Assembly (NCBI RefSeq): GCF_001426905.1
Contig: NZ_LMFQ01000001.1
Location: 528,204-592,203 of the forward strand
DNA length: 64,000 nucleotides
Direction: 5' to 3'
From: Caulobacter sp. Root1455
GTDB taxonomy: Bacteria > Pseudomonadota > Alphaproteobacteria > Caulobacterales > Caulobacteraceae
Below the pieces are notes generated by a model that did no database searches, was not told the origin of the DNA, and saw only the letters and a list, made by a program, of their open reading frames with translations. Position numbers and translations under genes: made by a program. Numbering within the stretch: position 1 is the stretch's first letter; each line of letters opens with the position of its first letter. Below are positions 32,117 through 40,940 of the stretch, piece after piece.

Positions 32117-32294
32117 GGGTCCATACTAAGGCAACTATGTCTGCTTTGCGAGAGCGTGGCCGATGCTGCTGCGTCAAGCGCCCTCAAAATTGAACATCGT
32201 TACGCCTGCGGAGATTCGCAAGCGTTCGGACAGTAAGCCGCCAGAAACAGCCTTCTGGCGCGGCCTGAAGGTTCGCTAATGGCGCGGAGCTATT

Positions 32295-32380
32295 CCTTAC
32301 ATCTCACGGCGAGACGATCGCAGGACGGGGCGGCCTCCAAGAGATGTAAGGTTCACCCCGACCTGTTCAGGTCGAACCTT
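32295..32380. repeat. Two mutually exclusive hairpins upstream of the accessory genes
   Basis: CCTTACATCTC (32295-32305) is the exact inverse of GAGATGTAAGG (32341-32351). The last four bases of that arm also begin AAGGTTC, which pairs with GAACCTT (32374-32380) around GACCT-GTTC-AGGTC. The two stems compete for 32348-32351. Confidence 0.55.
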
Positions 32381-32401
32381 GAGGCGCGGCCCAGCCAGGC
32401 C

Positions 32402-32659
32402 CTATCCGCCCCTCTCCTCCGCTTTCGGAACCCGCGCGCCCACCATGTCCGGGCTGGAGCTCAGGAAGAAACTGCGGCGGTGGGTGAAGAACTCGGCCGC
32501 GACGTCGAGGGCGGCGATGATGACGCGGATCATGGCGTAGTGCGGGCCGGCGGGCGGCAGCTCCCGGAGCTGGTCGATGCAGGCCTGGCGGGCCGGGGCC
32601 AGGCTTTCGAAGAACCGTTCCGGATCGCGCATCGCGCCCCGCGTGCTGCGGCGGGTCAT
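32402..32659 (-). CDS. Hypothetical small protein
   Basis: This is an 85-residue protein from the ATG at 32659 (MTRRSTRGAMRDPERFF). The middle is helical and amphipathic (APARQACIDQLRELPP, HYAMIRVIIAALDVAAEFF). I do not recognise the family. No strong ribosome-binding site is seen and the gene sits beside repeat material, so it could be decayed or spurious. Confidence 0.4.
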   Translation of the reverse strand: MTRRSTRGAMRDPERFFESLAPARQACIDQLRELPPAGPHYAMIRVIIAALDVAAEFFTHRRSFFLSSSPDMVGARVPKAEERGG

Positions 32660-32804
32660 GGCGCGCACACGGCGGGGCGAGCGGGCCTAAAGGTCCGTTG
32701 GGTCTGCATAAAGATCTCCGATGTTTCTGTTTTGTTCTCACGCCGGCGACGCGCGGAGTCAATCAACCTGGGCTGGCTATCCTCTTTTCACCACGGGGAT
32801 CCGC

Positions 32805-33390
32805 GCAGTTCGCCCCCAACAAATTCAACGCCCTGCCCCCGCCCAGCGTGAGCGCGGACCCAATTTCGTCCTACACCGCCAAAACGCCCGCATAATACCT
32901 CTCGTCCCACCACCGGGGAGGCCGTCCAGCTGGCGACCTGGCGGGTGGCGGGGGCGGTCGAGCGGGAAGCGTTCGTCGGTGGTCTTGAGTGACGCTTCGG
33001 GCGGTCCGGGCAGGTTCCCTGAAACATCGGGACGAAGCCCGGCCGGCGAAGGATCGGCGGGGGCGCCAGGCGCGGGCTGAAATCGCCCGCGCGGTCCGGA
33101 CGGGGTTTCGTCGCCCCTCCGCCCGCCGGGGGCCTCCATCGGAGCGGGTTAAAAATCCGCGATCCGAAGGCTCTCGTCCACCGGCCGCGCGGAGCGCTCC
33201 GGCCCAGGCCGAAACGGTACACTCCACAATCCTACACCGGGCATGGCCCGGACGCTCCGCCGCCTCCCCAGCCCTCAGCGGGTCCCCGCGTGAGATCGGA
33301 AAGCCGTGCCTGTCAGATCGTGCCCGCGAACCCTTGCCCCCACCTGACCGCTTCGCGGTCTGTCCGCCCCCATGGGGGGCGGAGGACGCG
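32805..33390. repeat. Long dispersed noncoding repeat, diverged copy B
   Basis: Blocks shared with copies A and C appear in the same order: CAACAAATTCAACGCCCTG, GGTCGAGCGGGAAGCG, a GGGGTTTCGTCGCCCC block followed by CGCCCGCCGG, GAAACGGTACACTCC, and CCGCGTGAGATCGG. It ends with a half palindromic element (33333-33386, TTGCCCCCACCTGACCGC and CCGCCCCCATGGGGGGCGG). Divergence is much greater than between A and C. Confidence 0.65.
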
Positions 33391-33421
33391 ACGGCCCAAC
33401 CCAGCCTTGATGGAGATTGCG

Positions 33422-33634
33422 ATGAGCAGACCCAAGCCGCCCACGCCCGCCAACGATCACCTGGCCGCCTTCGGGAAGACAGACGACCTCGACCGCCTCA
33501 CCGACGCCGAGATCCAGGCCCGGCTGGAGTCCTCGGGCGAGGCGCTGATGCGGGAGATCAATCTGAGGATCCTGCGCCTCCGGGAGCAGACCCTGGCCCG
33601 ATTGGCGGGGGAGGCGGACAAGGCGCGCCCTTGA
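33422..33634 (+). CDS. Small hypothetical protein (70 aa)
   Basis: The frame from ATG at 33422, preceded by GGAG, reads MSRPKPPTPANDHLAAFG, then KTDDLDRLTDAEIQARLE and a helical charged remainder (LMREINLRILRLREQTLAR). Probably one long amphipathic helix or coiled coil. The frame is open upstream into repeat copy B but that part is low complexity. The family is not recognised. Confidence 0.55.
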   Translation: MSRPKPPTPANDHLAAFGKTDDLDRLTDAEIQARLESSGEALMREINLRILRLREQTLARLAGEADKARP

Positions 33635-33646
33635 CCGTCGGGCCCC

Positions 33647-33677
33647 GCCGGGGACGCGCGCGACGCCTGTCCCCGGC
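33647..33677. repeat. Short GGGGACA-class inverted repeat
   Basis: GCCGGGGAC and GTCCCCGGC-like arms surround GCGCGCGACGCCT. It is a reduced member of the class at 20349-20426. Confidence 0.5.
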
Positions 33678-33732
33678 CGCGGCTCGAATGTTCCTCAGGT
33701 TTCGCCAAGTCTTAACGGCGCGTTCATCAGTG

Positions 33733-33741
33733 TTATCCACA
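33733..33741 (+). promoter_or_regulatory. Isolated perfect DnaA box
   Basis: TTATCCACA is the strongest DnaA 9-mer and lies 127 bases before the TonB receptor gene. One box alone is not an origin; it may reflect chance or DnaA control of the receptor. Confidence 0.35.
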
Positions 33742-33867
33742 GACGTCGCCAATCCAGGGAACATGAATATCCGGTAATATATCTTCGATGTAATCTACCT
33801 TTCAGGCTTGTAACTTGAGCTCGGAGGCGCGGACCGGCAGTTGTCATCTCACTGAGGGGAACTTCCG

Positions 33868-35946
33868 ATGACCAAGACCATGCTGCTGGCGACCGCCGCC
33901 GCCTTTCTGACCGCCGGCTCGGCCTTCGCCGCCGAGACGCCGCAGGCCGCCCAGGCCCCCGTTCCGACCGGCCCCACCGCCGAGGCGCCGTTGAACGACG
34001 CCGCCCAGAAGGGCGTGCTGGTCTTCACCCCCGACTTCTTCGCCAGCCAGCGGCCCAACACCGCCCTGGACATGGTCGAGCGCGTGCCGGGCTTCTCGCC
34101 CGACGACGGCAGCGGGGCGCGCGGCTTCGAGGGGGCGGTCGGCAACATCCTGATCAACAACAACCGCCCGGCCTCGAAGAACGACCAGGGCACCGACGTG
34201 CTGGAGCGCACCCCCGCCAGCCAGGTCGACCGCATCGAGCTGATCCGCGGCGGCGCCCCGGGCATCGACATGCAGGGCTTTTCGGTGGTGGTGAACGTGA
34301 TCCTGAAGACGGCGGCCAGCCATCAGTCGATCGTCACCTTGAACAACAGCCTGTTCGACGGCGGCCACGACGTCTGGGGCGGCAGCTACCAGTTCACCGC
34401 CAAGAACGGCGAGCGCAGCTGGAGCGTGCTGCTCAGCGACGGCACCTCGACCAGCGACTCCAACGGTCCGGGCCGCGACATCGTCCGCGACGCGGCGGGG
34501 GCGGTGCTGTCCGACCTGCCGTTCGCCAACGACGGCTATGGCGGCGGCGACTCGATCCGCCTGAACTATTCGGCCCCGGCGGCCGGCGGCAAGCTGGAGG
34601 CCACGGCCCGGTACGGGATCCATGACTGGCAGGAATGGCAGGAGATCGGGGTCACCGGCGGCCCCGACCGCGCGTACAGCGACTATGCCGAGGACACCAA
34701 GTCGGGCGAGCTGGGCCTGACCTATATCCGGCCGCTGAAGCCGAAATGGACGCTGGAGACCCGGGTCATCCACCAGTTCGAGAGCTTCGAGAACGAGGCG
34801 ACCAGCAGCGAGACCGAGCACGGCGTCGTCGCGCCGGAGGCCCGGTTCACCTCGGAAGGCGACTCGTCGGAATCGATCCTGCGGGCCCTGGTCCGCCACG
34901 AGCGCAGCGCGGCCCTGACGATCGAGGCCGGCGGCGAGGTCGCCTACAACATGCTGGACACCCAGCAGGCCTTCACCCTGGGCGGAGCGGCGCAGACCCT
35001 GCCCAGCGCCTCGGTCAAGGTCGAGGAGCTGCGCGGCGAGGCCTTCGTCAAGGGCACCTGGCGGGTGGACCCCAAGCTGACCCTGGAGGGCGGCCTGCGG
35101 CTGGAGACCTCGACGATCAAGCAGTCGGGCGACGCCTCGGCCGAGGAGAGCTTCTTCTACGCCAAGCCCCGCTTCCAGGCGACCTGGACGCCCAAGGCCA
35201 ACCACCAGGTGCGGTTCCGCTTCGAGCGCGAGCTGGGCCAGCTGGACTTCGGCGACTTCGTGGCCTCGTCCGACTTCGACGACGGCAACGTGCACGGCGG
35301 CAATGTCGACCTCAAGCCCGAGCAGCGCTGGATCTCGGAGCTCACCTATGAAAGGCGCTTCTGGGGCGAGGGCATCGTCTCGGTCGGCTATCGCCACGAC
35401 GAGATCATCGACGTGATCGACCGCCTGCCGCTGGACGGCGGCCTGTCGGCCACCGGCAACATCGGCAACGGCACGCTGGACCGCCTGTCGCTCAACATCG
35501 TGGTGCCCACCGACAAGTGGGGGATCAAGGGCGGCCGCTTCACCTTCAAGAACGACTGGAACGAGACCCACGTCACCGACCCGACCACCGGCGAGGACCG
35601 TCCGATCTCGGGCGTGCGTCCGACCCAGGCCAATATCGGCTTCCAGCAGGACATCGTGGCCTGGAAGACCCAGTGGGGGATCAACTGGCTGCCGCTGCTG
35701 GGCCAGGGCACCTACGACCCGGACCAGACCAGCAGCTGGCGCGGCGCGGCCTATTTCGAGAGCTTCGTCGAGTACAAGCCGACCCCGACCCTGTCGCTGC
35801 GCGCCCAGCTGAACCTCTGGGACGACTTCGTGATCCGCCGCACCGTCTATGCGGACCGCACGTCGCCCCGGCCGGTGAAGTTCACCGAGGAACGCGACAT
35901 CAACCCGCGGACCTTCCTGTCGCTGAAGCTGAGGAAGACGTTCTAG
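33868..35946 (+). CDS. TonB-dependent receptor
   Basis: The 692-residue outer-membrane receptor has a signal peptide (MTKTMLLATAAAFLTAGSAFA), a plug domain in which NTALDMVERVPGFSPDD, FEGAVGNILINNNRP and DRIELIRGGAPGIDMQGF are recognisable, and a long barrel ending in FLSLKLRKTF with the terminal Phe. The TonB box is not obvious. The plug resembles receptors that lack the usual VTA-type start. The substrate is unknown. GAGGGGAA precedes the ATG and the upstream region is AT-rich. Confidence 0.9.
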   Translation: MTKTMLLATAAAFLTAGSAFAAETPQAAQAPVPTGPTAEAPLNDAAQKGVLVFTPDFFASQRPNTALDMVERVPGFSPDDGSGARGFEGAVGNILINNNRPASKNDQGTDVLERTPASQVDRIELIRGGAPGIDMQGFSVVVNVILKTAASHQSIVTLNNSLFDGGHDVWGGSYQFTAKNGERSWSVLLSDGTSTSDSNGPGRDIVRDAAGAVLSDLPFANDGYGGGDSIRLNYSAPAAGGKLEATARYGIHDWQEWQEIGVTGGPDRAYSDYAEDTKSGELGLTYIRPLKPKWTLETRVIHQFESFENEATSSETEHGVVAPEARFTSEGDSSESILRALVRHERSAALTIEAGGEVAYNMLDTQQAFTLGGAAQTLPSASVKVEELRGEAFVKGTWRVDPKLTLEGGLRLETSTIKQSGDASAEESFFYAKPRFQATWTPKANHQVRFRFERELGQLDFGDFVASSDFDDGNVHGGNVDLKPEQRWISELTYERRFWGEGIVSVGYRHDEIIDVIDRLPLDGGLSATGNIGNGTLDRLSLNIVVPTDKWGIKGGRFTFKNDWNETHVTDPTTGEDRPISGVRPTQANIGFQQDIVAWKTQWGINWLPLLGQGTYDPDQTSSWRGAAYFESFVEYKPTPTLSLRAQLNLWDDFVIRRTVYADRTSPRPVKFTEERDINPRTFLSLKLRKTF

Positions 35947-35970
35947 GGGGCGCATTTGGCTCCCGAAAAC

Positions 35971-36053
35971 CTCGTCCTTCGACAAGCTCAGGATGAGGTT
36001 TTCCAACGCCGACGCCGGCAAGGGTCCTCATCCTGAGCTTGTCGAAGGACGAG
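35971..36053. repeat. 28-bp perfect inverted repeat (TCCTTCGACAAGCTCAGGA class)
   Basis: The arm at 35971-35998 (CTCGTCCTTCGACAAGC then TCAGGATGAGG) is an exact inverse of 36026-36053, with a 27-base spacer. It lies between convergent genes and could act as a two-way terminator. A related hairpin lies at 43648-43752. Confidence 0.9.
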
Positions 36054-36081
36054 GACCAGGCACGGCGCTTGAATATCGATC

Positions 36082-37563
36082 CTAGCCCTTGGTCGCCAGC
36101 TTGCCGGCCAGGTGCTCGGCCAGCCGGATCGACAGGGCGATGATCGAGAAGGTCGGGTTGGAGATCCCGGTCGAGGCGAACACCGACGATCCGGCGACAT
36201 ACAGGTTGTCGATCGCGTGCACCTTGAGGTTCGCGTCGACGACGCCCTGAGCGGGGTCGGCCGACATCCGCGTGGTGCCGATGTGGTGGCCGTTGACGAT
36301 CAGCTGGTCCTTGACCGACTCCCAGGGCTGGAAGACCACGTCGCCGTGCAGGGCGTTGACGGCGGTCTTGAACAGCCGGGTCGTCTGGAGATAGGTGGTC
36401 TCGTCGGCCAGGCCGACCTCCCAGGTGATGTGGGTCCGCCGCTGGCCGAAGATCGGGTCCACGGTGTCAGCCAGGGTCACGCGGCTGTCGGGATTGGGGA
36501 ACATCTCGAAATAGTACTGGCCGTAGCCGGCCCAGAACCAGCAGCTGCCGATGCCCAGCTCGCGCTGCTGCTCGGCGCTGGGCGAGAACCGGCCCGAGAC
36601 GCGCACACCGTTGTCATCGGTCCAGGGGACGGGACGCATGCCGTTCAGCGTGTCTCCGGCCATCAGCCGGGATTCGGGGTCGTCCAGATAGGGCCGCGTG
36701 GTGGTGATCACCTGGCCGGTCGACAGCGGATGGCACATGAAATAGCGGCCGACCTGGTCGTGCTCGTTGCCGGCGTTCGACAACAGCAGCAGGCGGGCGT
36801 TCTCGACCGCGCCGCAGGCCAGGACAACGACGTCGGCCTGGACGGTGAACGCGGTGGCCTTTTGGGGCGGCGTCTGGTCGTCCAGGCTGGCCACGCGCAG
36901 CGAGCGCACCGCGCCCTGCTCGTGATCGATCTCCAGCAGGCTGGCGTTGAGGATCACATCGACCGAGGTGTCGCCCAGCGTGACGCCGTCGAAGCTGGCG
37001 GTGGCCAGGTTCCGATAGGCCCGGCCGATATACTGGTACATCTCGACGTCGAAACCGGCGAGCTGGGGGACCTCGGCCTTCAGGATCCCGGCCCAGGTTT
37101 CGGCGCTGAAGTCGTCGCCGTGCAGCCTGGTGAACGCGGCCGCCTCCGCATAGTACGGGTCCAGGTCCTCGCGAGAGATCGGCCAGCCGGGGAAGCCGGT
37201 GCGCTTCTCGAAGGTGATCGGATCCAGCGGCCGGGACTGGCCGCCCCAGTGCGCGCCCGTGCCGCCGTAGAAGCGCTCGCGTTCCGAGGCGTAGCCGGGT
37301 TGGTCGGCATAGGGCCGGATCAGGAAATCCGACTCGTTGGACGCGAACAGGCCGTCGGCCACGCCGTCATAGAGCAGGGTCTTGTCGGGCCAGCTGGCCT
37401 GCAGGTCGCCCTTGAAGTCGCGGCTTCCCTCGATCAGCGTGACCTTCAGCCCCGCCTTTTGCAGATACCAGGCCGCCGTGGCGCCGGCGGGGCCGGAGCC
37501 GACGACGCACACCTGGGTCTGGACCACCGTGCCGTTGGCGATGTCCTTGCCGTTCCTGATCAT
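36082..37563 (-). CDS. GMC-family oxidoreductase
   Basis: This 493-residue flavoprotein has an FAD-binding Rossmann motif (VCVVGSGPAGATAAWYL, about residues 17-33), the GMC middle motif around YGGTGAHWGG, and the C-terminal HHIGTTRM...NLYVAGSSVF with the active-site His and Asn region, followed by NPTFSIIALSIRLAEHL. Such enzymes oxidise alcohols or sugars and pass electrons to an acceptor. No small gluconate dehydrogenase subunit or cytochrome is beside it. The ATG at 37563 is chosen because the fold starts right after; a start 13 codons upstream is also open. The gene downstream on the strand is the receptor region, convergent. Confidence 0.85.
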   Translation of the reverse strand: MIRNGKDIANGTVVQTQVCVVGSGPAGATAAWYLQKAGLKVTLIEGSRDFKGDLQASWPDKTLLYDGVADGLFASNESDFLIRPYADQPGYASERERFYGGTGAHWGGQSRPLDPITFEKRTGFPGWPISREDLDPYYAEAAAFTRLHGDDFSAETWAGILKAEVPQLAGFDVEMYQYIGRAYRNLATASFDGVTLGDTSVDVILNASLLEIDHEQGAVRSLRVASLDDQTPPQKATAFTVQADVVVLACGAVENARLLLLSNAGNEHDQVGRYFMCHPLSTGQVITTTRPYLDDPESRLMAGDTLNGMRPVPWTDDNGVRVSGRFSPSAEQQRELGIGSCWFWAGYGQYYFEMFPNPDSRVTLADTVDPIFGQRRTHITWEVGLADETTYLQTTRLFKTAVNALHGDVVFQPWESVKDQLIVNGHHIGTTRMSADPAQGVVDANLKVHAIDNLYVAGSSVFASTGISNPTFSIIALSIRLAEHLAGKLATKG

Positions 37564-37656
37564 GGCCACCCACCTTGAGTTGTCACTCAGGATTGGCGCC
37601 ACTTTTAAGTGTGAGTCAAGACGGCGCCCGCCAAGGTCGAAGGCGCGGTCGGCGCG

Positions 37657-39276
37657 CTAGACCTTCAACCGCTCGATCAGCGCCGCCGTCGACGGATCGT
37701 GCGAGCCCACGGTCCCGCTTTCCAGCTCCGGCAGGATGCGGCCGGCCATCACCTTGCCCAGCTCCACGCCCCACTGGTCGAAGCTGTTGACGCCCCAGAT
37801 CACCCCCTCGACGAAGGTCTTGTGCTCGTAGAGGGCGATCAGGGCGCCGAAGGTCCGGGGCGTCAGGCGCTCCATCAGCACCAGGGTCGAGGGCCGGTTG
37901 CCGGCGAACGTGCGCTGCGGAGCCAGGGTCGCGATCTCGGCCGCCGAGAGGCCCTTGGCGGTCAGCTCGGCGACCACCTCGTCGGTGGTGCGGCCCACCA
38001 TGAAGGCCTCGGCCTGGGCCAGCAGGTTGGACAGCAACTTCTCGTGCATCCCGGCCGGGCCCTCGTCGGACTTGGCCACGCCGATCAGCTCCATCGGGGT
38101 GATGTCGGTCCCCTGGTGCATGCACTGGAAATAGGCGTGCTGGACGTTGGTGCCCTCGTCGCCGAACACCACCGTGGCGGTGCCGCGCGTCACGGGCCTG
38201 CCGTCGGGCGCGACCGACTTGCCGTTGCTCTCCATCTCCAGCTGCTGGAGGAACGAGGCCAGGCGGCGCAGGCGGTGCGAGTACGGAACGACCGAACGGG
38301 CGCGGCGGTCCAGGCCGTTGCGGTTGAAGATCTGGGCCAGGGCGATCAGCACCGGCGCGTTCTTTTCCAGCGAGGCTGTGGCGAAGTGCTCGTCCATGAC
38401 CGCCGCGCCGTCCAGAAAGCCCTGGAAGGCGTCCCAGCCGCAGGCCACGGCCACCGACAGGCTGACCGACGACCACAGCGAATAGCGGCCGCCCACCCAG
38501 TCCCAGAAGCCGAACACCCGATCGTCGGCCACGCCGAAGGCGGCGGTCTTGTCGAGCGCGGTCGAGATCGCCGCCAGGTGCTGGTTGGCGCCGGCCTCGC
38601 CCAGGGCCGCGGCCAGCCAGGCGCGGGCGGCGCCGGCGTTGGCCAGGGTCTCCTGGGTGGTGAAGGTCTTGGAGACCACGATGACCAGGGTCTGTTCGGG
38701 ATCCATGTCGGCCGTGGTCAGGGCGAACTCGGCGCCGTCGACATTGGCCACGAAGCGCAGGTCGATGCCGGGCTTGATCGGCCGCAGGGCGTCCCACAGC
38801 AGGCGGGGGCCCAGGTCGCTGCCGCCGATGCCGATGTGCAGGATGGCCTTGAACGGCTTGCCGGTCGCGCCCTTGATCTCGCCCGAGCGGACGGCCTCGG
38901 CGAAGGCCTTCATCCGGGCGCGGACGGCCTCGACCTCGGCCATCACGGGCTGGCCGCCGGCCTTGAAGTCGGCGTTCGCCTTGGCGCGCAGGGCGGCGTG
39001 CAGGACGGCCCGGCCCTCGGAGCCGTTGATCGCCTCGCCGCCGAACATCCGGGTCCGGGCGCCTTCGACGTCGGCCGCGTGGGCCAGGTCCAGCGCGGCC
39101 TCGAGGCCGGCCTCGTCCCAGGCCTGCTTGGAAAGGTCGATGTGCAGGCCGGCGACGTCCAGCGTCAGGGTCTCCAGGCGCCGGGGCTCGGCGTCGAACA
39201 TCTCGACGATGCGCTTTTCGCCGGCGGCCTTGGCGGCGTCTTCCAGGCGGGTCCAGGCGGCGTCGAGATCGGCCAT
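37657..39276 (-). CDS. pgi: Glucose-6-phosphate isomerase
   Basis: The 539-residue enzyme interconverts glucose 6-phosphate and fructose 6-phosphate. Signatures are IGIGGSDLGPRL, the family pattern FGFWDWVGGRYSLWS and, near the end, NSFDQWGVELGKVM. Catalytic residues fit (Glu in GDEGTNVQHAYFQ, His in that segment, Lys in VELGK). MADLDAAW at 39276 is taken as the start; five codons upstream is an alternative. It is divergent from the gene at 39389, with an inverted repeat between them. Confidence 0.95.
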   Translation of the reverse strand: MADLDAAWTRLEDAAKAAGEKRIVEMFDAEPRRLETLTLDVAGLHIDLSKQAWDEAGLEAALDLAHAADVEGARTRMFGGEAINGSEGRAVLHAALRAKANADFKAGGQPVMAEVEAVRARMKAFAEAVRSGEIKGATGKPFKAILHIGIGGSDLGPRLLWDALRPIKPGIDLRFVANVDGAEFALTTADMDPEQTLVIVVSKTFTTQETLANAGAARAWLAAALGEAGANQHLAAISTALDKTAAFGVADDRVFGFWDWVGGRYSLWSSVSLSVAVACGWDAFQGFLDGAAVMDEHFATASLEKNAPVLIALAQIFNRNGLDRRARSVVPYSHRLRRLASFLQQLEMESNGKSVAPDGRPVTRGTATVVFGDEGTNVQHAYFQCMHQGTDITPMELIGVAKSDEGPAGMHEKLLSNLLAQAEAFMVGRTTDEVVAELTAKGLSAAEIATLAPQRTFAGNRPSTLVLMERLTPRTFGALIALYEHKTFVEGVIWGVNSFDQWGVELGKVMAGRILPELESGTVGSHDPSTAALIERLKV

Positions 39277-39302
39277 GCGGCGTTCCTTCACACTATGGTT
39301 TT

Positions 39303-39320
39303 GGTAAATCGGCGTTTACC
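39303..39320. promoter_or_regulatory. Operator-like inverted repeat between pgi and the 39389 gene
   Basis: GGTAAATCGGCGTTTACC has 6-base arms with a 6-base spacer, and a wider TTTGGTAA...TTACCAAA pair surrounds it. The site lies 27 bases upstream of the pgi start, so a repressor or activator site for pgi is plausible. Confidence 0.4.
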
Positions 39321-39388
39321 CGGGCGGGCTTACCAAACGGATGCCGCCGCGTCATGAAGACCAATGACGTTTTTCGCGGGGAGAGCCC

Positions 39389-39880
39389 ATGTCCTGTGAC
39401 GCCGTCGCCTTTTCCGCCATGCTGTGGTTCGCTTCGTTCAGTCCGGAGGCCCAGACCGGCTCCGCGCCGGCCGTGGTCCAGCAGGCTCCGATCCCGCCTT
39501 CCGTGGCGGGCGAGCCGCTGTTCGCCGACATCGTCAAGCGGGCCGGCGGACTGAAGGCCCGGACCGAGGCCTATCGCCAGGCCCTGCCCAAGACGCCCGA
39601 CACCGTCGCCAAGGCTCTGAAGGGCTTCGACGCCTTCCAGGGCCAGATCGGCGAGCTGTCGGCCCTGGACATGAAGGGCCACGTGACCCTGAAGGAACGC
39701 GGGGCGGTCGACGACCTCAAATGCATCCTGCGGGGCATCAGCCAGGACCTGCCCGAGAAGCTGAAGGCCGTCGCCGAGGCCAAGACCGTCAAGGACCAGG
39801 ACCTGGCCTTGAGGGACATGGTCTATCTGCTCAACGACAATGTCGAAGTGATCACCGCGCCGCCGAAGCCGGCGGCTTAA
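39389..39880 (+). CDS. Hypothetical secreted protein
   Basis: This is a 163-residue protein with an N-terminal hydrophobic stretch (VAFSAMLWFASFSPE) that may serve as a signal sequence, then a helical charged domain (LFADIVKRAGGLKARTEAY, LKAVAEAKTVKDQDLALRD). GGGGAGAG precedes the ATG. The family is not recognised. It is divergent from pgi, with an operator-like repeat between. Confidence 0.7.
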   Translation: MSCDAVAFSAMLWFASFSPEAQTGSAPAVVQQAPIPPSVAGEPLFADIVKRAGGLKARTEAYRQALPKTPDTVAKALKGFDAFQGQIGELSALDMKGHVTLKERGAVDDLKCILRGISQDLPEKLKAVAEAKTVKDQDLALRDMVYLLNDNVEVITAPPKPAA

Positions 39881-40079
39881 GCAACGTTCCGCTCATCCGG
39901 CGCTGTTGGCCACGGCCACCTTGCGGCCTGCCTTCAGATCCTCGACCCGCGTTTGACAAAACCCGCGCCAGGTCAGCGGCGCGTCGCCGCAAGTTCGCCA
40001 TCCGTCCTTGCTACGGCGGCGCTCGCCGTCCAGAAGGCGAGCGTCCGTTCGCCCCGCAAAGGCTCCAGCCCGCACACGC

Positions 40080-40829
40080 ATGTCGCCGAAGTCCAAGCTC
40101 CCCGCCGCGCTCGCCGCGCTCGCCGCGCTCGCCGTCGTCCTGGCCGGCTGCGCCACCGAGACCAAGACCACGGTCTTCGTGCCGATGGTGGCCCCGACGC
40201 CGCCCAGCTCGCTGACGCCGCAGCCGGTGATGCTGTTCAACCAGACCAAGGACGGCCGCAAGCTGTTCACCCTGGACGCCGAGTTCCCCTATTGCGACGT
40301 CGAGACCGGCAAGGTCATCGTCGTGCCGCGCTGGTACGTCACCGACTTCGCCAGCGTGCCCTGGTACGGCCAGGGCTTCGTCGATCCGCAGGGACCGACG
40401 GCGCGGGCGGCCATCGTCCACGACTGGCTCTACACGATCGGCGAGCCGGGCAAGCGCGAGGAGGCCGACGCCATCTTCCTGCGGGCGATGCTGAAATACG
40501 GCGTGCCGCCGTTCCAGGCCAACATCGCCTACAAGGCCGTGCGGATCGGCGGCGACAAGGGCTACGGCCTGCCCACCGACTGGAAGTTCACCGATCCCAA
40601 GCGCCAGGACATCTTTCAGCCCGCGCCGTTCGCCAAACCGCGCACCGGGGCGGTGCGGATCCTGCCGCGCTGCCAGGGCTTCGGGGCGTTGATTCAGAGC
40701 GGCTGGCGGGCCTATCCGATCAAGACCCCGATCATCACGGCCCCGCCGCCGGTCGTGGTCACCCGCACGCCGCTGGACCAGGTGAAGGAACGGCTGCCGT
40801 TCGGGGGCAAGGGCGACAAGAAGAAGTAG
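40080..40829 (+). CDS. DUF1353 lipoprotein
   Basis: The 249-residue protein has a lipoprotein signal with lipobox LAGC (Cys23), formed from three AAL repeats encoded by a GCCGCGCTC tandem repeat. The DUF1353 signatures DFASVPW and AAIVHDWLYT are present, including the His-Asp pair typical of the family. Phage and bacterial members are small proteins of unknown role; here the domain is extended and lipid-anchored. The start at 40080 is chosen to give the lipoprotein signal. Confidence 0.8.
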   Translation: MSPKSKLPAALAALAALAVVLAGCATETKTTVFVPMVAPTPPSSLTPQPVMLFNQTKDGRKLFTLDAEFPYCDVETGKVIVVPRWYVTDFASVPWYGQGFVDPQGPTARAAIVHDWLYTIGEPGKREEADAIFLRAMLKYGVPPFQANIAYKAVRIGGDKGYGLPTDWKFTDPKRQDIFQPAPFAKPRTGAVRILPRCQGFGALIQSGWRAYPIKTPIITAPPPVVVTRTPLDQVKERLPFGGKGDKKK

Positions 40830-40831
40830 TT

Positions 40832-40939
40832 CCTCCCCCTGTGGGGGAGGTGTCGGCGCAGCCGACGGAGGGGGGAGTGGTCGGCCGACCCAACAATATC
40901 CCCCCACCGGCCTTCGGCCGCCTCCCCACAGGGGGAGGA
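40832..40939. repeat. Intergenic palindromic element (CTCCCCC...GGGGGAG class)
   Basis: CTCCCCCTGTGGGGGAGG and CCTCCCCACAGGGGGAG are inverse arms; inner GTCGGCGCAGCCGAC and CGGCCTTCGGCCG form side hairpins. It is the same class as 54433-54567 and lies between convergent genes. Confidence 0.85.
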
Positions 40940-40940
40940 T

